A stretch of 64,000 nt of DNA, taken from positions 1,477,001 to 1,541,000 of the forward strand of contig NZ_CP016268.1 of assembly GCF_001677435.1 (NCBI RefSeq), in the 5' to 3' direction. Position numbers and translations under genes: made by a program. Below, in pieces: positions 49,979 to 59,129 of the stretch (the stretch's first letter is position 1; every line of letters begins with the position of its first letter). The notes under the pieces are model-generated. The model was not told the origin of the DNA. It made no database searches and saw only the letters and a program-made list of their open reading frames with translations. The stretch comes from Woeseia oceani (GTDB lineage: Bacteria; Pseudomonadota; Gammaproteobacteria; Steroidobacterales; Woeseiaceae).

Positions 49979-49984
49979 TATACT
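49979..49984 (+). promoter_or_regulatory. Candidate -10 box of the prsT promoter
   Basis: TATACT is 5/6 to the sigma-70 -10 consensus, with no good -35. The start would fall near 49991, giving a 113-nt leader. Confidence 0.35.
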
Positions 49985-49997
49985 TTGCGGCACCCGT

Positions 49998-50009
49998 CGC
50001 GGTAGCGCA
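49998..50009 (+). promoter_or_regulatory. ops-like element in the prsT leader
   Basis: The 9-mer GCGGTAGCG matches the core of the E. coli ops element (GGCGGTAGCGTG), 9 of 12 bases in all, and lies just inside the predicted transcript. In E. coli ops recruits RfaH to long polysaccharide operons. The same 9-mer could occur by chance about once in this much sequence. Confidence 0.25.
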
Positions 50010-50103
50010 GACAGCAACAATTTGTACACGCATGGACTGCCGCGAGCGATGGCAGGGCAATGATTGCGTGCGGCAGTTTTTCACAAACCGGCAGCCTCCA
50101 TAC

Positions 50104-52872
50104 ATGACAATTCGTACCGCCCGCAAGACTGTACTTTTCCTGCTGACTTTTGCCTTGCTGGCTGCCTGTCAGCCCTCGCCGGAAGAGCGCATGCAGCAGG
50201 CCCAGCAGTATTTCGATACTGCCAATTACCGCGCAGCAACCATCGAGTTGCGCAATGTGCTGCAAGCCGAACCTGAAAATGCAGAAGCCAGATTGCTGAT
50301 GGCGCGCAGTTCGTGGCAACTGGGTGACGCTCCGACGGCCGAAACGCACTATGCACGGGCACTGGGAGCGGGCGCCAGCGGTGTGAATGTCTGGGTCGGC
50401 TACGGGCGCGCAATGCTGGCTCAAGGCAAGGCGACCGAAGCATTTGAAACGGTCGTACCTAACTTGCCCGAGGACACGGCCGATGAAGACATGCAGGCAT
50501 TTCTGGGCGATTTGTATTTTTCGTTGGGCAATGTGGACTCCGCAGAGGAGCGCTACCTGCAAGCTTTGGCTGTCAATCAGTCGTCGCCTCGCGGGCTTGT
50601 CGGCACAGGCATGGTTGCGGCAGTACGTGGCGAGTTGGACATGGCCGCCGAGTCGTTCCGCCGCGCCACGGATCTCAATGCTGACACGGCGCTGGTCTGG
50701 CTGGCACGAGGCAACTTTGAACGCGCGCAGAATCAGCTGGACGCGGCAATCGTCTCCTACGAAAACGCCCTGTCGGCCGAGGACAAAGATTCGACCCCGC
50801 CGGACAAAATTGCCGCCCGCGGCAATCTGATTTCGGCGCTCATTGATGCGTCTCGTTACGATGACGCCAGCGAACTGCTGGAAAAAACGCGCAGCGAATT
50901 CCCGCAGCTCCCGCAGCTTGAATACCAAAGCGGGCGTCTGGCATTCGCCCGCAACGACTACGATAAAGCGCGCGAAATTCTGCAGCAGTATTCCGGCAAA
51001 TTCCCTGAGGATCCACGCGCACATGCAATGCTGGGCATCATCAGTTTTTCGCGCGGTAATCTTCGGCAAGCCGAGTTTCACCTGATGCAAGCCGTACGCG
51101 GCGATGCAGGCAATGCCAACATGCGCCGCTTGCTGGCGGAGACCCAGTTGCGCCTCAATGAACCGGATGCGGCATTGCAGCTGCTTGAATCCACTGAGGG
51201 CAGTGATTCTTTGTCACTGGCGATGCTCGGCCGTGCACAAATGGCGGCGGGCGATGCCGACGAGGCTATTCGATATTTCGAACGTAGCGTTGAAATGGAC
51301 CCGCAAAACTCACTTGTCGGGCTGGCGCTGGCAACAACGTATATCACGGCCGGCAGGAACGAAAGCGCTGTTGAGTTGCTGCAATCCATGCCGGAATCGG
51401 CCGACAGCGAACTACGCCGGCAAACGCTGCTGATCACCGCATTACTGCGGGATGGCAGGGTGAATGAAGCCGTCAGTGAAGGCGAACGCCTGTTGCGCGA
51501 GAACCCGGATTCCGCCGATGTGCGTGTTGCGGTCGGTGCATTGCGTTATTCATTGCAAGATCAGGACGGTGCACGCCAGCATTTCGAAGATGCGCTACAA
51601 ATCGAGCCAACAAATATTGCGGCATTGTTCAGCCTCAGCCGACTGAATCAGGCGGCAGGTGACTTGCCCGGCGCGCAAAAATACCTGGTCGATTTGCTCA
51701 CTGCATACCCGGCCCACGTGCCGGCGCTAATGTCGCTGGCGGCAGTGCTTGAAGCTCAGGACCAGTTGGCCGAAATGCCCGCCTACCTGCGTCGCGCGAT
51801 AGAGGCTGCACCACATTCGGTGGCACCGCTTACCATTCTGGCCCGTACGGAGCTGGCGCTGGGGCGACCGGACGCGGCCCTTGCCGTGGTCGATGGTGCG
51901 AACCAGGAATTTGCCGATGCGCCCGAGTTCAGCCATGTCCGGGGGCTGGTGCACCTTGCCCGCAATGAGCCGGAACAGGCTTTGCTGCAGCTGAATCAGG
52001 CGGTGTCAGCTGACCCCCGTAACGCGGCATTTCGATTTGATCTGGCGCTCGCCCAACTGGCGGGTGAGCAGTTTACCTCGGCATTCGATACCGGCCGGGC
52101 GTTCATCGCTATGCGGCCTGCCGATCTGCGGGGGCTGTCGCTGGTCGTGAACGCCGCCATTCGTGCCGGCGTTCCGGAGCGGGCGCGAGCCAGCGTCAAT
52201 GCCTTTGCTGAGGCGAACCCGAATCAGCGGGGCGTTGAGGGCTTGCGCGGTGACCTGGAACTGGCGGCTGGCAATACCGATAAAGCCATCGGGCATTTTG
52301 AGCGTGCTGCCGCGGCCGGCTGGTCGCGGTCGTTGGCACTGCGACTGTCCAATGCCTACCGCGTTGCGGGCAGCGAAAAGACGGCCGAGCCGCTGGCGCG
52401 CTGGCTGAACGAGCACCCGGACGATGCCGAGATACGCCTGGCGTATGCCCAGACCCTGACCGCCGCCGGTGAAGGGGCTGCTGCACGGGCGCAATACGAA
52501 AACCTGATGGAACGCGGGGAATTGAACGCCATTGGTCTTAACAATCTGGCCTGGCAGTACTCGGAAGAGGGCGACCCGCGTGCGGTTGAGTTGGCCGAAA
52601 AGGCGCATGCAATGGCGCCTGATAATCCGCAGATTGCTGACACGTTGGGCTGGATACTCGCCCGCGAAGGTGAGACTGCGCGTGCCGTTGAATTGTTGCG
52701 GGATGCCGCACGCAAGATGCCGGGCAATGCGGAGATCGCCTACCACCTCGCGAGCGTTTTGGTCGATGCTGGCGAAACGGACGAGGCCAGACAGATTCTC
52801 GAGCGTTTGCTTGCTTCGACAGCCGAGTTTTCCAGCCGGTCCGCGGCCGAACAACTGGCCGCACGCCTGTAA
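50104..52872 (+). CDS. prsT: XrtA/PEP-CTERM system TPR-repeat lipoprotein PrsT
   Basis: TIGR02917 family protein of 922 aa from the ATG at 50104; the frame is open from 50032. The signal peptide ends at lipobox LAAC with Cys22. The rest is an array of TPR units (about 20), visible as repeats such as ATIELRNVLQAEPENAEARL and ELAEKAHAMAPDNPQIADTLGW. It is likely a periplasmic/outer-membrane scaffold for polymer export or assembly. xrtA follows 25 nt later. Confidence 0.92.
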   Translation: MTIRTARKTVLFLLTFALLAACQPSPEERMQQAQQYFDTANYRAATIELRNVLQAEPENAEARLLMARSSWQLGDAPTAETHYARALGAGASGVNVWVGYGRAMLAQGKATEAFETVVPNLPEDTADEDMQAFLGDLYFSLGNVDSAEERYLQALAVNQSSPRGLVGTGMVAAVRGELDMAAESFRRATDLNADTALVWLARGNFERAQNQLDAAIVSYENALSAEDKDSTPPDKIAARGNLISALIDASRYDDASELLEKTRSEFPQLPQLEYQSGRLAFARNDYDKAREILQQYSGKFPEDPRAHAMLGIISFSRGNLRQAEFHLMQAVRGDAGNANMRRLLAETQLRLNEPDAALQLLESTEGSDSLSLAMLGRAQMAAGDADEAIRYFERSVEMDPQNSLVGLALATTYITAGRNESAVELLQSMPESADSELRRQTLLITALLRDGRVNEAVSEGERLLRENPDSADVRVAVGALRYSLQDQDGARQHFEDALQIEPTNIAALFSLSRLNQAAGDLPGAQKYLVDLLTAYPAHVPALMSLAAVLEAQDQLAEMPAYLRRAIEAAPHSVAPLTILARTELALGRPDAALAVVDGANQEFADAPEFSHVRGLVHLARNEPEQALLQLNQAVSADPRNAAFRFDLALAQLAGEQFTSAFDTGRAFIAMRPADLRGLSLVVNAAIRAGVPERARASVNAFAEANPNQRGVEGLRGDLELAAGNTDKAIGHFERAAAAGWSRSLALRLSNAYRVAGSEKTAEPLARWLNEHPDDAEIRLAYAQTLTAAGEGAAARAQYENLMERGELNAIGLNNLAWQYSEEGDPRAVELAEKAHAMAPDNPQIADTLGWILAREGETARAVELLRDAARKMPGNAEIAYHLASVLVDAGETDEARQILERLLASTAEFSSRSAAEQLAARL

Positions 52873-52897
52873 TGGCCCGCAGTTCGGAGAACGAGCA

Positions 52898-54451
52898 GTG
52901 AGTTCGGCGATGGCGGCAAGCGAGCAGCGCACCGACACGGCGTACGGGAGCGCCTCGTGGCCAACGCCGTGGGCGGTGTTGCTGGCAGTCTTCGCGGTCA
53001 GTGTGTTGGCCCTGTGGCCGACCTGGTTGTCACTGCATGGCTTCTGGCTCGAATCGTCCCGCTATTCGCACGGCTACCTTATCGTCGCCATCATTGCTTA
53101 CATGGTGTATCGCCTGCGCCCGCAGTTTGCCGGGGCACAGGCGTCACCCAGTTTGCTCGGTCTGGCGGCGCTCGCAGTACTCTTGTCGGTGTGGAGTATT
53201 GCCAATCTCGGCAGCATCCAGGCGATACATCAGATTCTCCTTCCCGCCATCTTGTGGCTTGCCTGTTTGTCGGTGCTGGGCTGGCGATTGGCCGGCATAC
53301 TGGTCATGCCGATCGGCTATCTATACCTGGCTGTACCGATCTGGGAAAGCGGCAATTTCGTTCTGCAGTTTCTTACTGTGCACGCGGTCGAGTTTGCGCT
53401 CGCCGTCGTCGGGATTCCTGCCTTCATCAGTGGCAATTTTGTCAGCTTGCCAGCAGGAACGTTTGAGATTGCCAGTGGCTGCAGCGGGCTGCACTACCTG
53501 ATCATCAGCTTTGCCATTGCGACGCTGTACGCGTGGCTCTACGTAAAGCGCGTTCGTACGTCGATTCTGCTGGTTGGTCTCGTCGTCTTTATTGCCTTGC
53601 TGACAAACTGGGTCAGGGTGTTTCTGGTGATCGTGGCGGGTCATGTCACCGACATGCAGCACTATTTGGTAACAGAAGATCACTACACTTTCGGCTGGAT
53701 ATTGTACGGCATTGCCATGCTGCCGCTGCTGTGGGTATCCCGCCGGATGGACTGGCAGACGCCTGACGATTCTGACACGGAGTTCACGACCGCGCCGCCA
53801 AGACGTACCAGTGCAGCGGCTTTGGGTATGTTCGCTTGTGTGGTCGGACTTCTGTTGGCGTCTTCGGCGGTCATCTATGCGAAAATGCCATCCCTTGACG
53901 ATGTGGCGGCAGAGTTACGGTTGCCCGGCGACCGGAACGGCTGGGTTAGAGACGATGCCGCGGCGGACTGGCAGCCGCTGTACACCGGTAACAGCGGGGA
54001 AGTGCTGGCCAGCTATATTCGGGGTGAACAGCTGGTCAGTGTCTATGCCAATGTCTATTTGGCACAGAGTCAGGGTAGGGAATTGATTGGCTACGAGAAC
54101 CGTATGGAAGGTCAGGAGGGGAGCTGGCGTTCTGTCGAGTCTGGGGTTCTGGAACTGGGGTTCGGCGAGGATGGCAGCAGGCCGTTTCGGAAGTTACGTC
54201 TCGTAGCGCGGAATGGCGCACAGCGCGTGATGTATTTTCGCTATAACGTAGGTGGTCGTTTTTTTACCAGTGACCTGCAAGCGAAATTGTACTACGGCCT
54301 GGCCGTATTTGCGGGACGGCCGGAAGCAGGCATCGAGATTGTGTCGACAGATTGCCTGGACGATTGCTCCGATGCGCAGGACGTAGTGCAGGAATGGTTG
54401 AATTCTTACGCTACAGGCCACCAGCTGGTGGTCGGCAGTAACAACGAATAA
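52898..54451 (+). CDS. xrtA: Exosortase A with fused EpsI domain
   Basis: Inner-membrane transpeptidase-like cysteine protease that processes PEP-CTERM proteins. It has 517 aa from GTG 52898, supported by GGAGA 7 nt upstream; the frame is open much further back inside prsT, and ATG 52910 is an alternative. Eight or so helices hold the catalytic set Cys195 (SGCSGL), Arg240 (NWVRVF) and His262 (DHYTFG). After about residue 300 a soluble EpsI-type domain follows (CXXC-like CLDDC near the end). Its known substrate in the window is the 44.2-kb gene. Confidence 0.95.
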   Translation: MSSAMAASEQRTDTAYGSASWPTPWAVLLAVFAVSVLALWPTWLSLHGFWLESSRYSHGYLIVAIIAYMVYRLRPQFAGAQASPSLLGLAALAVLLSVWSIANLGSIQAIHQILLPAILWLACLSVLGWRLAGILVMPIGYLYLAVPIWESGNFVLQFLTVHAVEFALAVVGIPAFISGNFVSLPAGTFEIASGCSGLHYLIISFAIATLYAWLYVKRVRTSILLVGLVVFIALLTNWVRVFLVIVAGHVTDMQHYLVTEDHYTFGWILYGIAMLPLLWVSRRMDWQTPDDSDTEFTTAPPRRTSAAALGMFACVVGLLLASSAVIYAKMPSLDDVAAELRLPGDRNGWVRDDAAADWQPLYTGNSGEVLASYIRGEQLVSVYANVYLAQSQGRELIGYENRMEGQEGSWRSVESGVLELGFGEDGSRPFRKLRLVARNGAQRVMYFRYNVGGRFFTSDLQAKLYYGLAVFAGRPEAGIEIVSTDCLDDCSDAQDVVQEWLNSYATGHQLVVGSNNE

Positions 54452-54484
54452 CGTGCTCGGAACGAGCTCGGGCGGAGATTAGAG

Positions 54485-55117
54485 ATGCGAAAAGCTATGC
54501 GGAACATCACAGTGCGAATGCCATTGGCGACGCTGTTACTGGCGGTGTTCATGATCAGCGGTTGTGCGAGCAGTGGCGGCGGCGTACCGCCGGTTTGTCC
54601 GCAGCCTGACGCTCGGTTACAGGATTACGTTATCGGCGCGGGCGATACGCTGGAAATCTTCGTTTGGCGGAACCAGGAATTGTCCGGCACCGTGCCGGTG
54701 CGGCCGGATGGCAAGATCTCAATCTCGCTGGTTGAGGACATGGTTGCCGTTGGTAAGACGCCAACTGAACTCGCACGCGACATGGAAGAGGTCCTGTCGG
54801 AATACCTGCGCATACCGAAGGTGAATATTCTGGTTGCGGCGGAAGGATCGTCCAATCAAATTCAGGTCATTGGCAGCGTCGTAACGCCGCAGTCCATTGC
54901 CTATCGTGACGGCATTAAGGTTCTGGACGTCGTCGTGGCCGTTGGCGGTCTGGACGAGTTTGCGGCGGGCAACCGCTCGCACATTGTCCGGCAAATTGAC
55001 GACAGGTCCACCGAGTGCAGGGTTCGACTTGATAACCTGCTGAAAGACGGTGATATGAGTCAGAATATCAACATGTACCCGGGCGATGTACTGATCGTGC
55101 CGGAATCGAGATTCTAG
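54485..55117 (+). CDS. XrtA/PEP-CTERM system exopolysaccharide export protein
   Basis: Wza-like OPX lipoprotein of the TIGR03027 family, 210 aa. The signal peptide ends at lipobox ISGC with Cys27. The Poly_export domain starts at YVIGAGDTLEIFVWRN, with one SLBB domain (IQVIGSVVTPQSIAY). The C-terminus ends VPESRF. GGAG lies 7 nt upstream. It is much smaller than the six-SLBB exporter of the capsule locus. Confidence 0.92.
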   Translation: MRKAMRNITVRMPLATLLLAVFMISGCASSGGGVPPVCPQPDARLQDYVIGAGDTLEIFVWRNQELSGTVPVRPDGKISISLVEDMVAVGKTPTELARDMEEVLSEYLRIPKVNILVAAEGSSNQIQVIGSVVTPQSIAYRDGIKVLDVVVAVGGLDEFAAGNRSHIVRQIDDRSTECRVRLDNLLKDGDMSQNINMYPGDVLIVPESRF

Positions 55118-55124
55118 AGTAACT

Positions 55125-56741
55125 ATGAACGATCTGATCATATTCCTCCGCCGGGAAATAGTCGGCGCATGGCGTTACCGCTGGTGGGCCATGGGCGTCG
55201 CCTGGGGCATTTGCGTAATCGGCTGGCTCTTTGTCTATTCGCTACAGGATGTCTATGAAGCGAATGCGAAGTTCTTCGTCGAGACGCGCTCACGTCTGGA
55301 TCGGGTCATCGGTGAGGTGACGACGCCGGACCAGGTAGGCGACCAGGTCAATCTGGTAAAACAGGCGATGCTCGGCAGGCCCGTACTGGAAAAAGTGGCG
55401 CGGGAAACGGACCTGGACTTGCGCGCGAGTACCCCCATGGGCAAGAACGAGCTCATTAGTTCGCTGCAACAAAAGATTGTTATTACCGGTTCACCGGGGA
55501 TGGAGCGTGCGCCGCGACCGACAGACGGCATTTACACGATTGCTTTCCGCGACAAAGATCGTGCGATGAGTCTGGCCGTCGTCGAGGCACTACTCAACGA
55601 ATTCATGGTCGACGTGGTGCGTGGTCGTCAGGACAGTTCCAAAGAAACGATTGAGTTCCTGCGTGAGGAAATAACCAAGTACTCCGAACAGCTTAAGGCC
55701 CGTGAAAGGGCGCTTGCAGACTTCAAACAGCAGAACGTAGGTTTGCTGCCTAGCGACAGCGGTGGCTACTTCAATCGCCTGCAAGACGAGCTTACAAACC
55801 TGAGCGGTCTGGAGGTCCAGCTGGAAAATGCATTGAGCCGCAAGGCGACGCTGGAAGCGCAATTACGCGGAGAAAACCCGTTTGTCGATGAACCAGCGAC
55901 CGCGACCAGCAGTTCAGCCGCCGCCGCACGAGTGGCTGGCAGCGGGCCGCGTACTGAGTTTGATACGCGGATTGCCGAACTGGAGGCGCAGCTCAGTGAG
56001 CTGCTGCTGAGATTCACGGACCGGCACCCGGACGTCATTTCCGTTCAGGAACAAATCGATCAGTTGCGTGACAGACGTGCAGCCCGGATTGAGGAAATTC
56101 AACAGAACGGCGGTGCGACTTCCAGTGCGCTGGCGAACAACCCTGTGCACCAGCAACTGCAAATTGCATTGAACGAAATTAACGTGGAAGTGGCGGGTCT
56201 GCGCAGCCAATTGTCGCGAGACCGTGCACGAATAGCCGATTTGCGTAACAAAGTGGACATCATTCCGGCCATTGAAGCGCAGCTGACTGAATTAACGCGT
56301 GACTATGACCAGGTCAAAAGTACCTACGATGAATTGCGCACATTGCTGGAGCAGGAAGTGATCGCGTCCCGCAAGCAGGAGGCGGCGGTCGTGAACTTCC
56401 GGCTTATAGACCCGCCGTACGTGGGCAATGAGCCGGTATCGCCAATACGCAGTCTGTTCCTGTTCGCGGTCCTGGTTTTTGCACTGGGTGCGGGTGGTGG
56501 CATCGCGTGGTTGTTGCACATGCTCAACCCGGTGTTCCACGATGTATCCAACCTGCGTGACATCACCGGTTTGCCAGTACTGGGGGCGGTCAGTATGACC
56601 TGGCTCGATCGGCATCACGCACACCGCAAGGTAGAGTTGTCCTCGTTTGCGGTGGCAGGGGGTATGTTGGTAGTGACTTTCGTTTTGGCTTTACTGGCGC
56701 AAGAGCCGGGCGGCCTGTTTATTCGTCAACTGGTTGGCTGA
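55125..56741 (+). CDS. XrtA system chain-length determinant protein (polysaccharide co-polymerase)
   Basis: TIGR03007 family Wzz/GNVR protein of 538 aa. TM1 is at about 20-40 (WWAMGVAWGICVIGWLF), followed by a long periplasmic coiled coil (about 165-430), the GNVR-like VNFRLIDPPYVGNEPVSP segment, TM2 at about 445-470 and a third hydrophobic segment at the C-terminus. It acts with the separately encoded autokinase 9 nt downstream, as a split Wzc. Confidence 0.92.
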   Translation: MNDLIIFLRREIVGAWRYRWWAMGVAWGICVIGWLFVYSLQDVYEANAKFFVETRSRLDRVIGEVTTPDQVGDQVNLVKQAMLGRPVLEKVARETDLDLRASTPMGKNELISSLQQKIVITGSPGMERAPRPTDGIYTIAFRDKDRAMSLAVVEALLNEFMVDVVRGRQDSSKETIEFLREEITKYSEQLKARERALADFKQQNVGLLPSDSGGYFNRLQDELTNLSGLEVQLENALSRKATLEAQLRGENPFVDEPATATSSSAAAARVAGSGPRTEFDTRIAELEAQLSELLLRFTDRHPDVISVQEQIDQLRDRRAARIEEIQQNGGATSSALANNPVHQQLQIALNEINVEVAGLRSQLSRDRARIADLRNKVDIIPAIEAQLTELTRDYDQVKSTYDELRTLLEQEVIASRKQEAAVVNFRLIDPPYVGNEPVSPIRSLFLFAVLVFALGAGGGIAWLLHMLNPVFHDVSNLRDITGLPVLGAVSMTWLDRHHAHRKVELSSFAVAGGMLVVTFVLALLAQEPGGLFIRQLVG

Positions 56742-56749
56742 GGCGCACA

Positions 56750-57715
56750 ATGAGTAAGATTGTAGATGCATTACGCAAGATCCAGGACGAACGTGGTGGT
56801 CGGCCACCGGAAGCGACAGAACGCCCGCACAAGATCGGCCGCATCGAAGCGACCAGTGTTGATACACCGGTGTTGCTGGTGGATGAAGCCGCGCAATCGG
56901 CGTCGGCTTCCCTGCCTGCGAGGATAGTCCAGATTGACCGCGCTGCGATGCGCGACGCCGGTCTGATTCCGCCAGCCGAAGACACACGCAAGTTCGACGA
57001 GGAATACCGGGTCATCAAGCGGCCGATCATCAAGAACGCCTTTGGCGCCAATGCCAAAGATATCAAGCAGGGTCACGTGGTGCTGGTTAGCAGCGCGTTG
57101 TCCGGCGACGGCAAGACCTTCACCTGCCTTAACCTTGCGCTCAGTCTGGCACAGGAGAAGGACACTGCCGTAATACTGATTGATGCGGACATACCGAAAC
57201 CGCATATTTCGACATTGTTGGATGCTCAGGATGAACCCGGCTTGCTGGACTATCTGGACGACACCTCGGTCAAACTCGAGGAACTGGAGTTGGCAACCAG
57301 CGCCGACGGATTGACCTTCTTGCCGGCCGGCAAATTCCGCCACAACGCAACAGAATTGCTGTCCAGCAAACGAATGCAGAAGTTGATTGATTACCTGTCA
57401 CGGCGAAACCCGCGGCAGATAGTCCTTATTGATTCCTCGCCATTGTTGCAGACCACTGAATCCCGTGCGCTTACGGCTATTGCCGGTCAGATGGTTGTCG
57501 TTGTTCGGGCAGGGGTTACGCCGCGCGAAGCCGTCATGGATGCGCTGGCCACGCTGGATACCAGCAAACCGACCAACCTGATCTTGAATCAGGTTCGGTT
57601 TGGCAAGAATCGTGGCTACTATGGCGGTTACTATGGCAGCGACAGCTCGACCTACACGGATGATGGCATGCCATCATCAAGTTCATCATCGGCTAGCCAG
57701 GCCAACAACCGCTAG
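56750..57715 (+). CDS. XrtA-associated tyrosine autokinase
   Basis: BY-kinase of the TIGR03018 family, 321 aa. Walker A is SGDGKT at 118-123, the A' motif is VILIDADIPKP, and Walker B is VLIDSSP. A C-terminal Tyr cluster (RGYYGGYYGSDSSTY) is the likely autophosphorylation site. The first 100 residues are a basic N-terminal extension (MSKIVDALRKIQDE). It regulates polymer length and export through the neighbouring co-polymerase. Confidence 0.92.
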   Translation: MSKIVDALRKIQDERGGRPPEATERPHKIGRIEATSVDTPVLLVDEAAQSASASLPARIVQIDRAAMRDAGLIPPAEDTRKFDEEYRVIKRPIIKNAFGANAKDIKQGHVVLVSSALSGDGKTFTCLNLALSLAQEKDTAVILIDADIPKPHISTLLDAQDEPGLLDYLDDTSVKLEELELATSADGLTFLPAGKFRHNATELLSSKRMQKLIDYLSRRNPRQIVLIDSSPLLQTTESRALTAIAGQMVVVVRAGVTPREAVMDALATLDTSKPTNLILNQVRFGKNRGYYGGYYGSDSSTYTDDGMPSSSSSSASQANNR

Positions 57716-57736
57716 TACTCCGAACCGGATTTCACC

Positions 57737-59044
57737 ATGAACAAGAAAATGACAGTGATTGCGCGAATTGGACTGCTGTTGATCAGTACCAGTTTCGGCG
57801 CCGCCGTGGCCGCGGATTTCGGCCTTGAGCTGGAAGCCGGCATCGGGCATTCAGACAACATCGGGCGTCTGCCGGATAATGGCATTGATCCGCAGATGGA
57901 CGAAATTGTCTACAACGCCGGGCTGAATATTACCTATACCGATGAAAGTGCGCGCGCGCAGGTCGATATACGCGGCTCTCTCAACTACCTTGGCTATGAC
58001 GGCAATTCGTTTGGCAGTGAAGTGTTGCCTGCGCTCGACGCCGGGGCCATTTTTCAACTGATCGACCGCAATCTTCAATGGTTGTTTCAAGGCAATGTCG
58101 GCCAGCAGTCGATCGATCCGTTTTCTCCGGTAACGCCGGGGAATCGCCAGAACGTAAGTTATTTTACAACCGGACCCATACTGCAAATTCCCTTGAGCGC
58201 GCGGTTCGCCGCGACGGTGTCGGCTACGTACTCCGATGTAAACTACGAAGAGCAGCCGTTTGACAATGGCCGCTACGGTGCACAGGTAGGCCTGGTCCGG
58301 CAGATCAGCCAGAACCGCTCAGTGTCGTTTAATGTGCGCGGCGAGCGAACCGAGTTTGATCAGGAAATCCTGAATCCGCCTATCGAACGGTATGACGCAT
58401 TCGCCCGTTTTGAAACGGAAGGCGCGCGCAATGAACTGGCTGTTGATCTGGGCTGGTCGCGCGCGGACAGGGATGGTGTTGAAACCAAAGAGCCGTTGGC
58501 CGTTGTCGAATGGCGCCGCCGTGTTTCCGAGATCAGCACGTTTTCACTCGAGGCGGGTACACGGGTATCGGATGCGGCTCAGAATTTCCGTGGCAACCAG
58601 GCAAACAGCCCGCAACTTGGGCAAGTGCAGAATCAGACCAATATCAGTGCGCCGTTCCGCGAAAATTTCACCACCGCAAGTTTCGTGTACGACCGTCCAC
58701 GAACCGATGTCTATGTGGCGATCGACTGGAGCGATGACCAGTACGAAGATGGCGGTCAGTTTGATCGCACCTCAACCGGCGCGAACTTCAACGTGACGCG
58801 CCGACTCGGGAGCCGCTGGGATGGCAGTGTCTTCGGACGCATTTCCCGCCGCGATTACAGCAATCTGGATCGTGATGACGAAGATCAGTCTTACGGCATC
58901 AGCTTCGGCTGGCGGGAGCTGGAAACGCTGGACATCGATTTACGCTTCGAACGCAGTACGCGCGACAGCAGCGATCCGGGCAGTGACGTTACCGAGAATC
59001 GCGTGCAACTTCTGTTCCGCTATCGTCCGCGACTAGGACGCTAG
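57737..59044 (+). CDS. PEP-CTERM system-associated outer-membrane beta-barrel protein
   Basis: TIGR03016-type protein of 435 aa with a signal peptide (ending AAVAADF) and a repeating pattern of amphipathic strands ending in Arg-rich LLFRYRPRLGR. Gram-negative barrels of this group occur in most XrtA loci and are thought to form the outer-membrane channel or a secretion-linked porin. The secretion ATPase (TIGR03015) that usually follows is missing. Confidence 0.82.
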   Translation: MNKKMTVIARIGLLLISTSFGAAVAADFGLELEAGIGHSDNIGRLPDNGIDPQMDEIVYNAGLNITYTDESARAQVDIRGSLNYLGYDGNSFGSEVLPALDAGAIFQLIDRNLQWLFQGNVGQQSIDPFSPVTPGNRQNVSYFTTGPILQIPLSARFAATVSATYSDVNYEEQPFDNGRYGAQVGLVRQISQNRSVSFNVRGERTEFDQEILNPPIERYDAFARFETEGARNELAVDLGWSRADRDGVETKEPLAVVEWRRRVSEISTFSLEAGTRVSDAAQNFRGNQANSPQLGQVQNQTNISAPFRENFTTASFVYDRPRTDVYVAIDWSDDQYEDGGQFDRTSTGANFNVTRRLGSRWDGSVFGRISRRDYSNLDRDDEDQSYGISFGWRELETLDIDLRFERSTRDSSDPGSDVTENRVQLLFRYRPRLGR

Positions 59045-59053
59045 TTTGGCTTG

Positions 59054-59072
59054 ACGACATATTGTTTGTCGT
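59054..59072 (+). repeat. Short inverted repeat before the deacetylase gene
   Basis: ACGACA and TGTCGT are reverse complements around 7 nt. It lies in the 85-nt gap between the barrel and deacetylase genes and has no T-run. It could be an operator or a weak hairpin. Confidence 0.25.
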
Positions 59073-59129
59073 ATCACCCAGCGGCTGTGTGCTGTCTGGC
59101 CGCAACAAAAGCAGTACCCCGGAAAACCG

